Assembly (NCBI RefSeq): GCF_029407905.1
Contig: NC_073630.1
Location: 47,331,001 to 47,395,000, forward strand
Reading direction: 5' to 3'
From: Bubalus kerabau
Lineage: Eukaryota > Chordata > Mammalia > Artiodactyla > Bovidae
DNA length: 64,000 nt
Part shown: in pieces, positions 55,541 to 64,000 of the stretch
How positions within the stretch are numbered: the first letter of the stretch is position 1
Layout of the letters: each line of letters starts with the position of its first letter
Position numbers and translations under genes: made by a program
Notes under the pieces: model-generated
The model's database searches: none
The model's input: the letters and a program-made list of their open reading frames with translations, nothing else
What the model was told of the DNA's origin: nothing

Positions 55541-57242
55541 TACATTAGGCCAACTAAGAAGCTGCCCTGGTAATTTCAGCTTGCACAGTTATTATGAGTC
55601 TCAAGTCTGTGGAATGTTAAATACAGCATTCTAAAGAGGTGGGAACAGATGACATTTCCTTGTGTAAATATTTTGAGGCAACATAGCACTCTGCCTAAAA
55701 AACAACAACAACAAAAAATCCCAACAAAGTAAGTGCTTTGACTGTAATATGAAATTTTTGATATCCATCTTAAAGAGCTGCTTTGCAATTTCAGGAGATA
55801 ATGTCATAATTGTAAATAATTATATTGGTTTCCTTTCCCCAAATTCCTAGTTACTCTTTTTAAGAGGTTATCTATCATTATGAAAGCAATGAGCTTGATG
55901 TGAATTCAGGGTCTTGGTAATAATGGACCAAATTCATCATAAGATGGTATTGCCTTAAAAAATTAAGGAAAAGCAAATGTTACCTTAAAAAGTTAGTCTA
56001 CAGTTCTCTGAGGCATCTCAAAAAAGAAAGAAACACTGGTGTAAGAAACATCAATTACAAAAGCCCCTGAATGATAAACAGCTACTTCCATGCAAGGAGT
56101 AATTACTGTCTCCCGGAGCTGACCTAGAGAATCTCTGTAGGGAGCAAATGTAATAGTGTAGTTGGAGCCATATGCCATGGGCATCTCTATGCACTGATGG
56201 AGAGGACTCATTTGGGAATGAGTTGGAAGAAGTCATGTGTGTTTATGCAAAGCAATCTTGCCATTCTGTTATAAAGAGCTCAAATGCTATACTCAGATTC
56301 TTAAGGGAAAGGCAGAGTGGCAAGACCAGAAGTTGGGCAAAGCCCATTCAATGGTTAGAGCTCGAAAGCAAGCTCTTAACTGAAATAGGCATGGAGAGCA
56401 TGTCTAAAACTCTGGGAATATTTGTTGCCAATACTGCTGAGCATTTCAAATGCATTTGGCAGTTTCAAAAGCTTGGAAGTCAAGAGAGTAACTATCTTGT
56501 ATTGTTTAGTGGCAAGTGATATAGGACCAATTTTCCTAGTTTAGGGAAAATGATAATTTGTTGGCCCTGGTAACTGAAAATTTTGGTCCTATTCTGGCTT
56601 CAGATACAGATAGATCCACAGGAGGTCAATGATATCCTCAGGACTCAAACTTTATCTATCTCTGAACTATGCTTTCCTCTGTATTGTCCCACTCTCAGGC
56701 ACAGCTTATATTCATGATGGCAAGATAGCTGCCAGCAGCTGTAAGGTTATATTTCTATCCTATCCTCTCAGCCATGTCAGTAGAAAGAGTGTGTTTATTT
56801 CCAATAGCTTTTTTTTTTTTTTTCTAAGTCCAGAATGAGTCTTATTGACTCAGATCAGTCTGCCTTGGTTCATAAGTCCATCTCTATAACAATCATCCTG
56901 GCCAGAGGAATATGATTCTCTGATTGATCAGACATGGATCACCTCTAATATCCCACTCAAATTGTCCTCCTTGGAGCTAAGATCAAAACTATCCCTCTCT
57001 CCCAACAATTGCGTATTCTGAGAGGGGCTAACTGGTGTTTCTCCAAAGGAAAATCAGGGTGTTGGTATCAGAGAAGAAATGATTTTTTAAAAAAACATCT
57101 GGTATTTAATTTGCCATAGAATTTAAAGGGAAAGAGCTGCTTTGAGAAACTTCATAAAGCTATAAAAAGTAGACAGTGGAATTCCTCTCACGTTTAAATA
57201 CTTACACAAATTTCTGACTATTACAACTGCCTCAGAGATGTT
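55541..57242. other. Unassigned sequence with a 115-residue ORF
   Basis: No recognised repeat. The plus ORF 56172-56519 and the overlapping minus ORF 55993-56211 (72 residues) are outside any recognised element. Neither has a motif I know. A T-run of 14 is at 56809-56823. Confidence 0.4.
56172..56519 (+). CDS. Unrecognised 115-residue ORF, probably not coding
   Basis: MPWASLCTDGEDSFGNELEE at the N-terminus, then VMCVYAKQSCHSVIKSSNAI and a charged middle (RFLRERQSGKTRSWAK). No signal peptide, membrane segment, zinc-binding or catalytic pattern is visible. The GC content and lack of stops are somewhat above the surroundings, but an open stretch of this length is expected by chance in 64 kb. 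It could be a fragment of a processed pseudogene or of an unknown repeat. I give no function. Confidence 0.12.
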   Translation: MPWASLCTDGEDSFGNELEEVMCVYAKQSCHSVIKSSNAILRFLRERQSGKTRSWAKPIQWLELESKLLTEIGMESMSKTLGIFVANTAEHFKCIWQFQKLGSQESNYLVLFSGK

Positions 57243-57361
57243 TCTGGGAAAAGGAATGGCAACTCATTCCAGTATTCTTGCCTGGAGAATCCCTATGGAC
57301 AGAGGAGCCTGGCAAGCTACAGTCTATGGGGTTGCAAGAGTCAGACACAGCTGAGTGATTA

Positions 57362-57388
<27 letters not shown>
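57243..57388 (+). mobile_element. Bov-tA SINE, 5'-truncated, with (CA)n tail
   Basis: Core 'aatggcaactcattccagta', BovB-like end 'gttgcaagagtcagacacag', then about 13 CA units at 57362-57388. Confidence 0.9.
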
Positions 57389-57392
<4 letters not shown>

Positions 57393-57554
57393 TGTTTAAA
57401 ACATTATTGAGGACAGAAATTCCAGTGGAAGCTTTTGATCATGTGAGGTTGGCTTTCTAGCTCTCAAAAGACATAGAATCATTTACTCCAATGCTGGAAA
57501 CTACTCATTTTCTTTATTGTTGTTGCTATTGTTTGTTTGTTGTAAGGAATAAGG
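57389..57554. other. Unassigned sequence
   Basis: Short interval with GTTGTTG/TTTG-rich stretch at 57518-57545. Confidence 0.4.
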
Positions 57555-57745
57555 ACATTCTGCTAAGTGCTTTACAAATATTAATCCATTTAATTATTAA
57601 AACAGTCTTAACAGGTAATAATATTGATAGCTATTTATGCATGAGGAAACATGGTCTCAGAAGGTTAAATGACTTGTGGTTTCACATACACTGATGGCAA
57701 GACTAGGATTAAGACACAAATTTCTTAGACATTTTTCCTACGTTA
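57555..57745 (-). mobile_element. MIR SINE
   Basis: Complement of MIR: 'taagtgctttacaaatatta', 'atccatttaattattaaaac', 'gcatgaggaaacatggtctc', 'gaaggttaaatgacttgtgg', 'gatggcaagactaggattaa'. Well ordered along its length. Confidence 0.8.
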
Positions 57746-57774
57746 AGTTGATTACACCACCATAAGTTAGCAAT

Positions 57775-58046
57775 GCTGCTGCTGCTAAGTCGCTTCAGTC
57801 ATGTCCGACTCTGTGCGACCCCATAGATGGCAGCCCACCAGGCTCCCCCATCCCTGGGATTCTCCAGGCAAGAACACGGGAGTGGGGTGCCATTTCCTTC
57901 TCCAATGCAGGAAAGTGAAAAGAGAAAGTGAAGTCGCTCAGTCGTGTCCGACTCTTAGCAACCCCATGGACTGCAGCCTACCAGGCTTCTCCGTCCATGG
58001 GATTTTCCAGGCAAGAGTACTGGAGTGGGGTGCCATTGCCTTCTCC
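57775..58046 (-). mobile_element. Bov-A2 SINE, full length, exact 12-bp target-site duplication
   Basis: Complete minus copy from (GCT)n to 'tgccattgccttctcc'. The exact repeat taagttagcaat lies at 57763-57774 and 58047-58058. Low divergence from the usual sequence suggests a young insertion. Confidence 0.96.
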
Positions 58047-58058
58047 TAAGTTAGCAAT

Positions 58059-58389
58059 ACCATTTGAAAAACAGAGAAAGTAAATTCTATTTTGTTGTCA
58101 AGTAGAAAGCTGTTTTTGTAATCACCGTATGTTAATACAGTGCTTCGGATCCTTGTCTTTCCATAGTTTGTAGGCAAGCACTTCAAGGGAACCAAGAATC
58201 ATCCAGAGCTCCATAGATTTAGGTTTTATACAGCCTGGAGGTCATTTCTACAGGGAGGTGGGTGATGGTATTTTCACAGCAGTTGGACAGTATGTGTTCA
58301 AAATCCATTGCTACCACTTTCTCAGTGTGGGAATTCAAAGAGGGAGTTTTAAGCTCTTGGCTTTCAATTTTCCCAAATATTAAATGCAT
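58059..58389. other. Unassigned sequence
   Basis: About 330 bp, nothing recognised. Confidence 0.4.
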
Positions 58390-58510
58390 ATGTTATCTGT
58401 ATCTCCTTCTAATAGCCATTTTGAGGATTAAATGAGTTATACATGAGCATTATTCAAAACAGTCCCTTGTACACAAAATGCACTCAACACATTTCATTTT
58501 ATTATTATTG
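58390..58510 (+). mobile_element. MIR SINE relic
   Basis: 'tttgaggattaaatgagtta', 'agtcccttgtacacaaaatg' and 'cactcaacacatttcatttt' then ATTATTATTG fit the MIR 3' half. Confidence 0.65.
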
Positions 58511-58895
58511 TTTTTGCTCTTGTTATTGTTGTTGAATGCAACCTCCGTAACATAATTGCCGAGAACCAAACAAATCAGGAAGCAGGGCCTATGTGTTCTG
58601 GTTAATAAAAAAATGAATATAAAGCAATTATTTTTCTTTGATTTTGAAAGCACTAGTGGAGCTTGAAATATACAAAGCCAAATATATACATGAGGAATTG
58701 ATGACTACAGTTTATTCTCCAGTCATCAGGAATGGATTCTCAGCAGGAAAGAAAGATGAACAACTAAATGAACAAAAGAATCAGTCATTCAAATGGTATC
58801 AACTCTGTGAATTTGTGTCCTTAGTTCCTAAAACTGTTGACTTCCACATTTGTTCATTTGAGATCACCATATCTATATCAAGTCAATTTGTTGTT
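58511..58895. other. Unassigned sequence
   Basis: About 385 bp. The 89-residue ORF at 58638-58907 has no motif and ends in the next SINE. Confidence 0.4.
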
Positions 58896-59096
58896 TTTAG
58901 TTGCTAAGTCCTGTCTGACTCTTTGCCACCCCATGGACTGTAACCCACCAGGTTCCTCTGTCCATGGAATTTTCCAGGCAAGAATACTGGAGTGGGTTGC
59001 CATTTCCTGCTCCAGGGGGTCTTTCCAACCCAGGGTTTGAACCTGGGTCTCCTGCATTGCAGGTGGATTCTACCTCTGAGCTACTTGAGAAGCCCC
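58896..59096 (-). mobile_element. Bov-tA SINE
   Basis: Minus copy: 'gttgctaagtcctgtctgac', core, B-box complement 'gggtttgaacctgggtctcc', and head 'gagctacttgagaagcccc'. Confidence 0.93.
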
Positions 59097-59927
59097 ACCC
59101 AGTCACTTACAGAGGCTTAAATAAAATACTGTCTTGGCTTGTGATACATAGTGGGTACGACAACACAGTGTGGAGTTGGATCTTGGATGTGGAATTCATG
59201 GATTCTGTCTGACTTTAAGGACCCTAAACTATATCCTTTCCACCGGCACTCTTTCAAACTTGATACAAATGCATTCTCCAGGTCAGTAAATTAAAATTAA
59301 ACAGATTCTAATTTATTTCAAATACTAAAAGAAAAAATTAAGTGACTAAAATGTATCATGATTTCTTTTCTCTACCACCTCTTCTAAAGTTTTCTGTTTC
59401 AGCTAGCACCTTTAGCTGTCTGGGGGCTTATTGAGTGGAATAAGCCAAGTCCTTGTCCCTGAACTTTGCTATAAGCTCCACACAGTGTCTTCCACAAACA
59501 CTAATACTCTTTATGCTATACAGTCATTCAAGACATGCAATCCTTGCAGCAGGGCCACTTGCAGGGAGCCTGAGCCCTCCACAGAGCCTTTTTCTCCTCT
59601 GGGCTTCATCAAATATGTCTGCCTTTTGGGTCATTCAGGGTTATGAATTAGAGCAATATTTCCAAGTGAGTTATTAGCTTTCTCCAGAACCTGAAAACTT
59701 CTATGAGACATTATGCTTCCTTCATCACCCCGTGAGGTAGAAAATACAATCATCCGTCCTTTAGTTTGGAGGGTATGGCACAGCACGTCCCAGACCACTG
59801 GATCCTAAAAGTGTCACTGACGTATCTTCATCACAGTATCTCCTGTTTTCTGGAGGGTATGTGTCTTATTGAGGCCTCTAACCTACTTGCCATATCTTGC
59901 TCATTTGTGCCAATTATTTAGCGTGAT
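59097..59927. other. Unassigned sequence
   Basis: About 830 bp with no recognised gene or repeat. Confidence 0.45.
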
Positions 59928-60145
59928 ATCATAGGTGGCTCAGTGGGAAACAATCCTCCTGCCAACGCAGGAGACATAAGAGATGTGGGTTTGATCCCTA
60001 GGTTAGGAAGATCCCCTGGGGTAGGAAATGGCAACCCACTCCAGTATACTTGCCTGGAAAATCCCATGGACAGAAGAGACTGGAGGGCTATAGTCCATAC
60101 GATCACAGAGTTAGACACAACTGAGCATGCACACACACACACACA
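59928..60145 (+). mobile_element. Bov-tA SINE with (CA)n tail
   Basis: Head 'ataggtggctcagtgggaaa', the 'aggagacataagagatgtgg' variant shared with 21628-21846, B-box-like 'ggtttgatccctaggttagg', core, and end 'cacagagttagacacaactg' followed by CA units at 60129-60145. Confidence 0.92.
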
Positions 60146-60370
60146 TTATAGAGTGGACAAGTGGGATGCTCTGAGAAATGTCAAGAGAGTCCAGCTTTGT
60201 TTAGTTTATATTTTGACAGAATATAAGAGAATTTTCACATAATTCTGGGGTATGACTGCAAATGAATACTGTTTTTTTTTATTTGAATGCAAAATTCTTT
60301 TGATCCACCCTTTTGATAGGGATGGGAAAGAAATAAAAATTATTCACCAGATCAATAGCCAAATACCAAG

Positions 60371-60705
60371 TGCTGTGCTGTGCTTAGTCATTTAGTTGTG
60401 TCCAACTCTTTGCAACCCAATGGACTGTAGCCCACCAGGCTCCTCTGTCCATAGGGATTCTCCAGGCAAGAATGCTAGAGTAGGTTTCCATACCCACCTC
60501 CAGGGACTCTTCCCAATCCAGGGATGGAACCCAGGTCTCCCGCATTGCAGGCAGACTCTTTACCATCTGAACCACCAGGGAAGCCCCAAAATACTGGAGA
60601 GGGTAGCCAATCCCTTCTCCAGGGGAACTTCCCAATCCATGAATCGAACCAGAGTTTCCTGTGTTGCAGGTGGCTTCTTTACCATCTGAGCTACCTGGGA
60701 AGCCC
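60371..60705 (-). mobile_element. Dimeric Bov-tA SINE with target-site duplication
   Basis: Same arrangement as at 36451-36735. A Bov-tA (60380-60588, head 'gaaccaccagggaagcccc') is joined to a second core-plus-head at 60590-60705 ('aaaatactggagagggtagc', ending 'gagctacctgggaagccc'). Direct repeats aaataccaag (60361-60370) and aaatatcaag (60706-60715), 9 of 10, enclose the whole unit, so it inserted as one dimer. Confidence 0.93.
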
Positions 60706-60715
60706 AAATATCAAG

Positions 60716-61045
60716 AACTTGGGGCTATTTTTATCTGTTCTAGCAAATATACCACATTTGGACTACATCTGCAATTGGGATATTATTCAATCGAGTTGGC
60801 AGTAACCTACCATTATCTTTTAGAATTCATCAGACTTTTATAAGGTTGAGACTGGTAATTCAATGGAGATAGAATAGGATACACTACCCTATATTTTCTA
60901 GGTCTTTAGGTGGCATTAACTTGTGTCAGTTTCCTGATTTATTATTATTATTATTATTTTTGTAGCTGTCTTAGCAAGAGAGAGAGGTCAAATCGCAGAG
61001 GTTTCATTTGGTCTTCCTAACTGCAGTAGCTCTTGTTCCACAATA
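60716..61045. other. Unassigned sequence with (TTA)n
   Basis: About 330 bp; (TTA)n at 60940-60957. The ORFs start in the SINE on the left. Confidence 0.4.
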
Positions 61046-61265
61046 AAGGAGCCTGGTAGGCTGCAGTCCATGGGGTCATGAAGAGTCAGACACGACTGAG
61101 CGACTTCCCTTTCACTTTTTCACTTTCATGCATTGGAGAAGGCAATGGCACCCCCACTCCAGTGTTCTTGCCTGGAGAATCCCAGGGACGGGGGAGCCTG
61201 GTAGGCTGCTGTCTACGGGGTCACACAGAGTTGGACACGACTGAAGTGACTTAGCAGCAGCAGCA
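61046..61265 (+). mobile_element. Bov-A2 SINE, 5'-truncated
   Basis: Starts inside the first monomer ('aaaggagcctggtaggctgc'), has the linker 'ttcactttcatgcattggag', a complete second monomer, and a (CAG)n end at 61254-61263. The second monomer is close to the usual sequence. Confidence 0.93.
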
Positions 61266-61424
61266 TATTAAAATAGATATACATTAAAATTATTTATACA
61301 GGGACTGGGAAATAGCCACTGGGTAGGTCCTTGGACCCAATGGACATTGAAAGCCAGACCCAGGCCTGAACATCATTCATCATTTGGCCATATACTTCTA
61401 CTTTATTTAGATTCCTACTTTGCT
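61266..61424. other. Unassigned sequence
   Basis: About 160 bp with no recognised element. Confidence 0.4.
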
Positions 61425-61629
61425 TTCTGCATAGCTCAGTCAGGAAAGAATCTGCCCACAATGTGGGAGACCTGGGTTCAATACCTGGGTTGGGAATTTC
61501 CTCTGGAGAAGGAAATGGCAACCCACTCCAGTATTCTTGCCTGGAAAATCCCATGGACAGAAAAGCCTGGCAGGCTACAGTTCATAGGATCCCAAGAGTT
61601 GGACATGACTCAGCGCTATCTTTCCTTTT
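61425..61629 (+). mobile_element. Bov-tA SINE with target-site duplication
   Basis: Degenerate head 'ttctgcatagctcagtcagg', B-box-like 'gggttcaatacctgggttgg', core and end 'cccaagagttggacatgact'. Direct repeats ctactttgct (61415-61424) and ctactttact (61630-61639), 9 of 10. Confidence 0.92.
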
Positions 61630-61639
61630 CTACTTTACT

Positions 61640-62551
61640 AGAGGAGTCAGGAAACCTGGATATTAATTTGAATCCTCTGTTTCTGAAATATTTGGATATT
61701 CCCCTCTCCCTGTTATAAATGTCTGAAGGCCCCTTTCAGAAGGATTAGGGAAATACTACTCCATACTTGAGCTGATTTTCTATAATGCTTTCTCCTAAAG
61801 ATCTGGCCTCTCCTCCAGTTCATGAATTCCAGGTGTGAAAACTGGCTTCTATTAAAAAGCTGAGCAAGCAATCATGACTTTCACTGGGTGGCTACTCAGT
61901 TTCCTGATCATCCAAACCTGATTTCTTTTGTAAGTAAAGATTGTGCAGTGTACTTTTAGCTATTTTTATATTTACAGTCCTCATGAATGTCTATAGGTTG
62001 GGCCTTCCTGGCTGCCACTCCAACCCTGCTGTTCATTATAATCATAACCCCTTGGCTTCTGAGATTTAAGCATTGCCACCCAGCCTCTTTTGCAACATGT
62101 CCCAATATCAAGGCATATAATCATCTCAGAGGAAAACCATCACTAAGTTTCTCAGTGATGGTGACACCCTTTTTATCAGTGAGTTCTTCATTAATTTGGC
62201 AAGCAAAATGTTATCTGGGCTCTCTGACATCATCAACCACCCAGCAGGGTTTTCAGGTTTGCCCCCACTCTCACATGCTCACTTCCTGGAGGTTTCTGAG
62301 CTCCTCTTCCATGTGTACCATGAGTTATAGTATTTATCCTTCACTTAATGTACACCAAAACCATCTCTGAGTTCCTTAGAGCACTCCTAGCTGATAATAG
62401 CACAGCCTCCCGTACCCTTATCAGGGTGTTAGATTCTGCCCCCCAGGAGTACTCTCACATAAAATACAGTGTTAACAATCAAGTCAGTCTAATTTCAGAC
62501 TCAGTGTTCTTCGCTTCATCTCTCCTTTGTTAAAAAGGTTTGCACTATTCG
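61640..62551. other. Unassigned sequence with a 127-residue ORF
   Basis: No recognised repeat. The plus ORF 61987-62370 starts with a hydrophobic stretch (WAFLAATPTLLFIIIITPWLL) that could look like a membrane segment. No other motif, splice or homology cue supports a gene. Confidence 0.4.
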
Positions 62552-62560
62552 AATTTAAAT

Positions 62561-62768
62561 GAGTATCCCTGGTAGCTCAGATAGAATAGAATCCATCTAC
62601 AATGCAGGAGACCTGAGTTCGATCCCTGGGTTGGGAAGATCCCCTCGAGAAGGGAATACCCACTTCAGTATTCCTGCCTAGAGAATCTGATGGACAGAGG
62701 AGTTTGGCAGGCTGCAGCCCATGTGGTTGCAAAGAGTTGGATGATTGAGTGACTTTCACTTTCATTCT
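62561..62768 (+). mobile_element. Bov-tA SINE with target-site duplication
   Basis: Head 'gagtatccctggtagctcag', B-box-like 'agttcgatccctgggttggg', core and end 'ggttgcaaagagttggatga' with a CTTTCACTTTCA tail. The 9-bp repeat aatttaaat is at 62552-62560 and 62769-62777. Confidence 0.92.
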
Positions 62769-62820
62769 AATTTAAATAGATGATAAGCAGCTTATCATCC
62801 CTCTCTCAGAATTAACTGTT

Positions 62821-62840
62821 TTTTGTTTGTTTGTTTGTTT
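62821..62840. repeat. (TTTG)n microsatellite
   Basis: About five TTTG units between the two SINEs. Confidence 0.9.
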
Positions 62841-62868
62841 ACAGAAGGTCCTAAAATACATGCTGGTG

Positions 62869-63087
62869 CATGTAAGTCACTTCAGTTGTGTCTAACTCTG
62901 TGTGACCCCTTGGACTGTGGCCTGCCGGGCTCATTGGTCTGTGGGATTCTCTAGGCAAGAATACTGGAGTGGGTTGTCATGCCCTCCTCCAGGGGATCTT
63001 CCCGACCCGGGGATCGAACCCACGTCGCTTATGTCTTCTGATTTGGCAGGTGGGTAATTTACCACTGGCACCATCTGGGAAGCCTCC
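62869..63087 (-). mobile_element. Bov-tA SINE with exact 16-bp target-site duplication
   Basis: Minus copy: 'gtaagtcacttcagttgtgt', core, B-box complement 'cggggatcgaacccacgtcg', a 'cttatgtcttctgatttggc' variant like that at 40150, and head 'ggcaccatctgggaagcctcc'. The exact repeat aaaatacatgctggtg is at 62853-62868 and 63088-63103. Confidence 0.96.
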
Positions 63088-63103
63088 AAAATACATGCTG
63101 GTG

Positions 63104-64000
63104 AATCCTGCCAAATAGTAAAGAAGGATCTATGTGTATGAAAACTCACTTTCCTTGCTGATTGCTGGGAAATCTAGCTGTGACTTTCCTTCATATACAT
63201 ATAGGAAAATATAATTAAGGAAATTTTTATTACTGTAAGATTCAATAGATTCCTCCTAACAGAATATCTGAAATTAAGTGAACAATAAGTTTAATGGATT
63301 AATAAATGACCAAATAATCACAATTATAAAGAATAACTCCAACAATAAATGATTGCATTTGAAATATATTTTGTTGGTTTTGCTCACTGGTCAATAACAA
63401 GCATTGAGAGCACTGAGTGACTGGCAAACACTTCTTTCCCAAATATTTGGTAATGAATGACCATTAGGAAATAATGGTGTGTGTGAACATAAATAATTTT
63501 AATGTATCATTTTAGTACAATTAAATATATGTTTATTTGTAAAAGCAATGTATATACCTATAGTACTAATAAAAACTGAAAGTTGTATTTCACCTCTGAC
63601 TCAATTCAATTCATTAATTTAACAAATAGAGAACCTCTATGTGACAATGACTATGTTACATGCCAGAGATGTAACATTTAGCAAAAATAGAATGGTCCTC
63701 CTCAGAGTAGTCACTGTTACCATACTGGTGTCCATCCTTCCAGATAGTTTCTTGTCTGTTTTTAAATGCACAAACACCCATATATACACATACATTCAAA
63801 TGCCAAACTTTTTTTAAACATAAATGAAATTACCCTCTACATATGATTATGTAGCAAGTATTTCCAGTTAAAGTAAGGTCTCTTAAGCTTCTTTACTTCA
63901 TGACAAATAGAAAATGAGAATATTTATACACTGAACTAAGATAAACTGTTTATACCTTAACATATAATGGACATTTCCTTTGTTAAAATAACTCTTTGAT
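63104..64000. other. Unassigned AT-rich sequence with an old repeat fragment
   Basis: No gene. 63600-63710 ('cattaatttaacaaatagag', 'tacatgccagagatgtaaca') resembles the start of the ancient repeat seen at 3896-4425. The rest is AT-rich and unassigned up to the window edge. Confidence 0.45.

Noticed and set aside
61987..62370. 127-residue ORF with a hydrophobic N-terminus as a small membrane protein
   Set aside because: No family motif, no codon or splice evidence, and chance ORFs of this length are expected in 64 kb.
1..64000. CRISPR array, operon, prophage, or bacterial defence system
   Set aside because: No direct-repeat/spacer array, no dense collinear genes, no ribosome binding sites. 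The repeats are ruminant retrotransposons.

Overview
The window is noncoding DNA from a ruminant (Bovidae-type) nuclear genome. The evidence is the repeat content. About 25 tRNA-headed Bov-tA SINEs, six Bov-A2 SINE copies or pieces and about a dozen BovB (RTE-clade LINE) insertions are present, and these families occur together in ruminants. Artiodactyl CHR-type SINEs, L1 fragments and older mammalian relics (MIR, L2, L3/CR1-like, MER5A-like hAT, MLT1-like MaLR LTRs) also occur. I found no host protein-coding exon, tRNA, rRNA or other functional RNA gene that I can defend. The window is best read as intergenic or deep-intronic sequence built by successive layers of retrotransposition.

Layout. 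0-5 kb: an L1 3' end interrupted by a Bov-tA and then by a BovB copy with target-site duplications, an internally deleted BovB on the minus strand, an MLT1-like LTR and a minus-strand L1. 5-19 kb: mostly unique AT-rich sequence with scattered SINEs, a 5'-inverted L1 at 7.7-8.5 kb and short BovB 3' ends. 19-30 kb: an intact-looking CHR SINE inside a MIR, two minus-strand BovB pieces, a doubled Bov-A2 locus and a DNA-transposon relic split by two BovB insertions. 33-39 kb: an L1 split by BovB and a second BovB with exact 11-bp target-site duplications. 40.8-44.0 kb: a full-length BovB of about 3.2 kb, the main protein-coding relic. 44-50 kb: old L2, MIR and related relics interrupted by younger insertions. 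50-58 kb: AT-rich DNA with L1 and L1/HAL1-like relics, an MLT1-like LTR and an L3/CR1-like relic. 58-64 kb: a dense cluster of SINEs in both orientations.

How the elements relate. BovB encodes an apurinic-type endonuclease and a reverse transcriptase. Bov-tA and Bov-A2 carry BovB-derived 3' sequence, which is known to let them use the BovB machinery. No BovB copy here has an intact reading frame. The full-length copy keeps its endonuclease motifs and the YADD box of its reverse transcriptase but is cut by five in-frame stops and at least two frameshifts. Two other copies have altered catalytic boxes (HADD, YTHD).

I did not find a previously undescribed biological system. The most interesting signals are structural: an inverted-5' L1, a very short SINE-head insertion with direct repeats, doubled SINE loci, dimeric Bov-tA elements, inverted SINE pairs and clean target-site duplications. 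Family names were assigned by recognising consensus-like sequence by eye, so old-repeat names are less certain than the ruminant ones.
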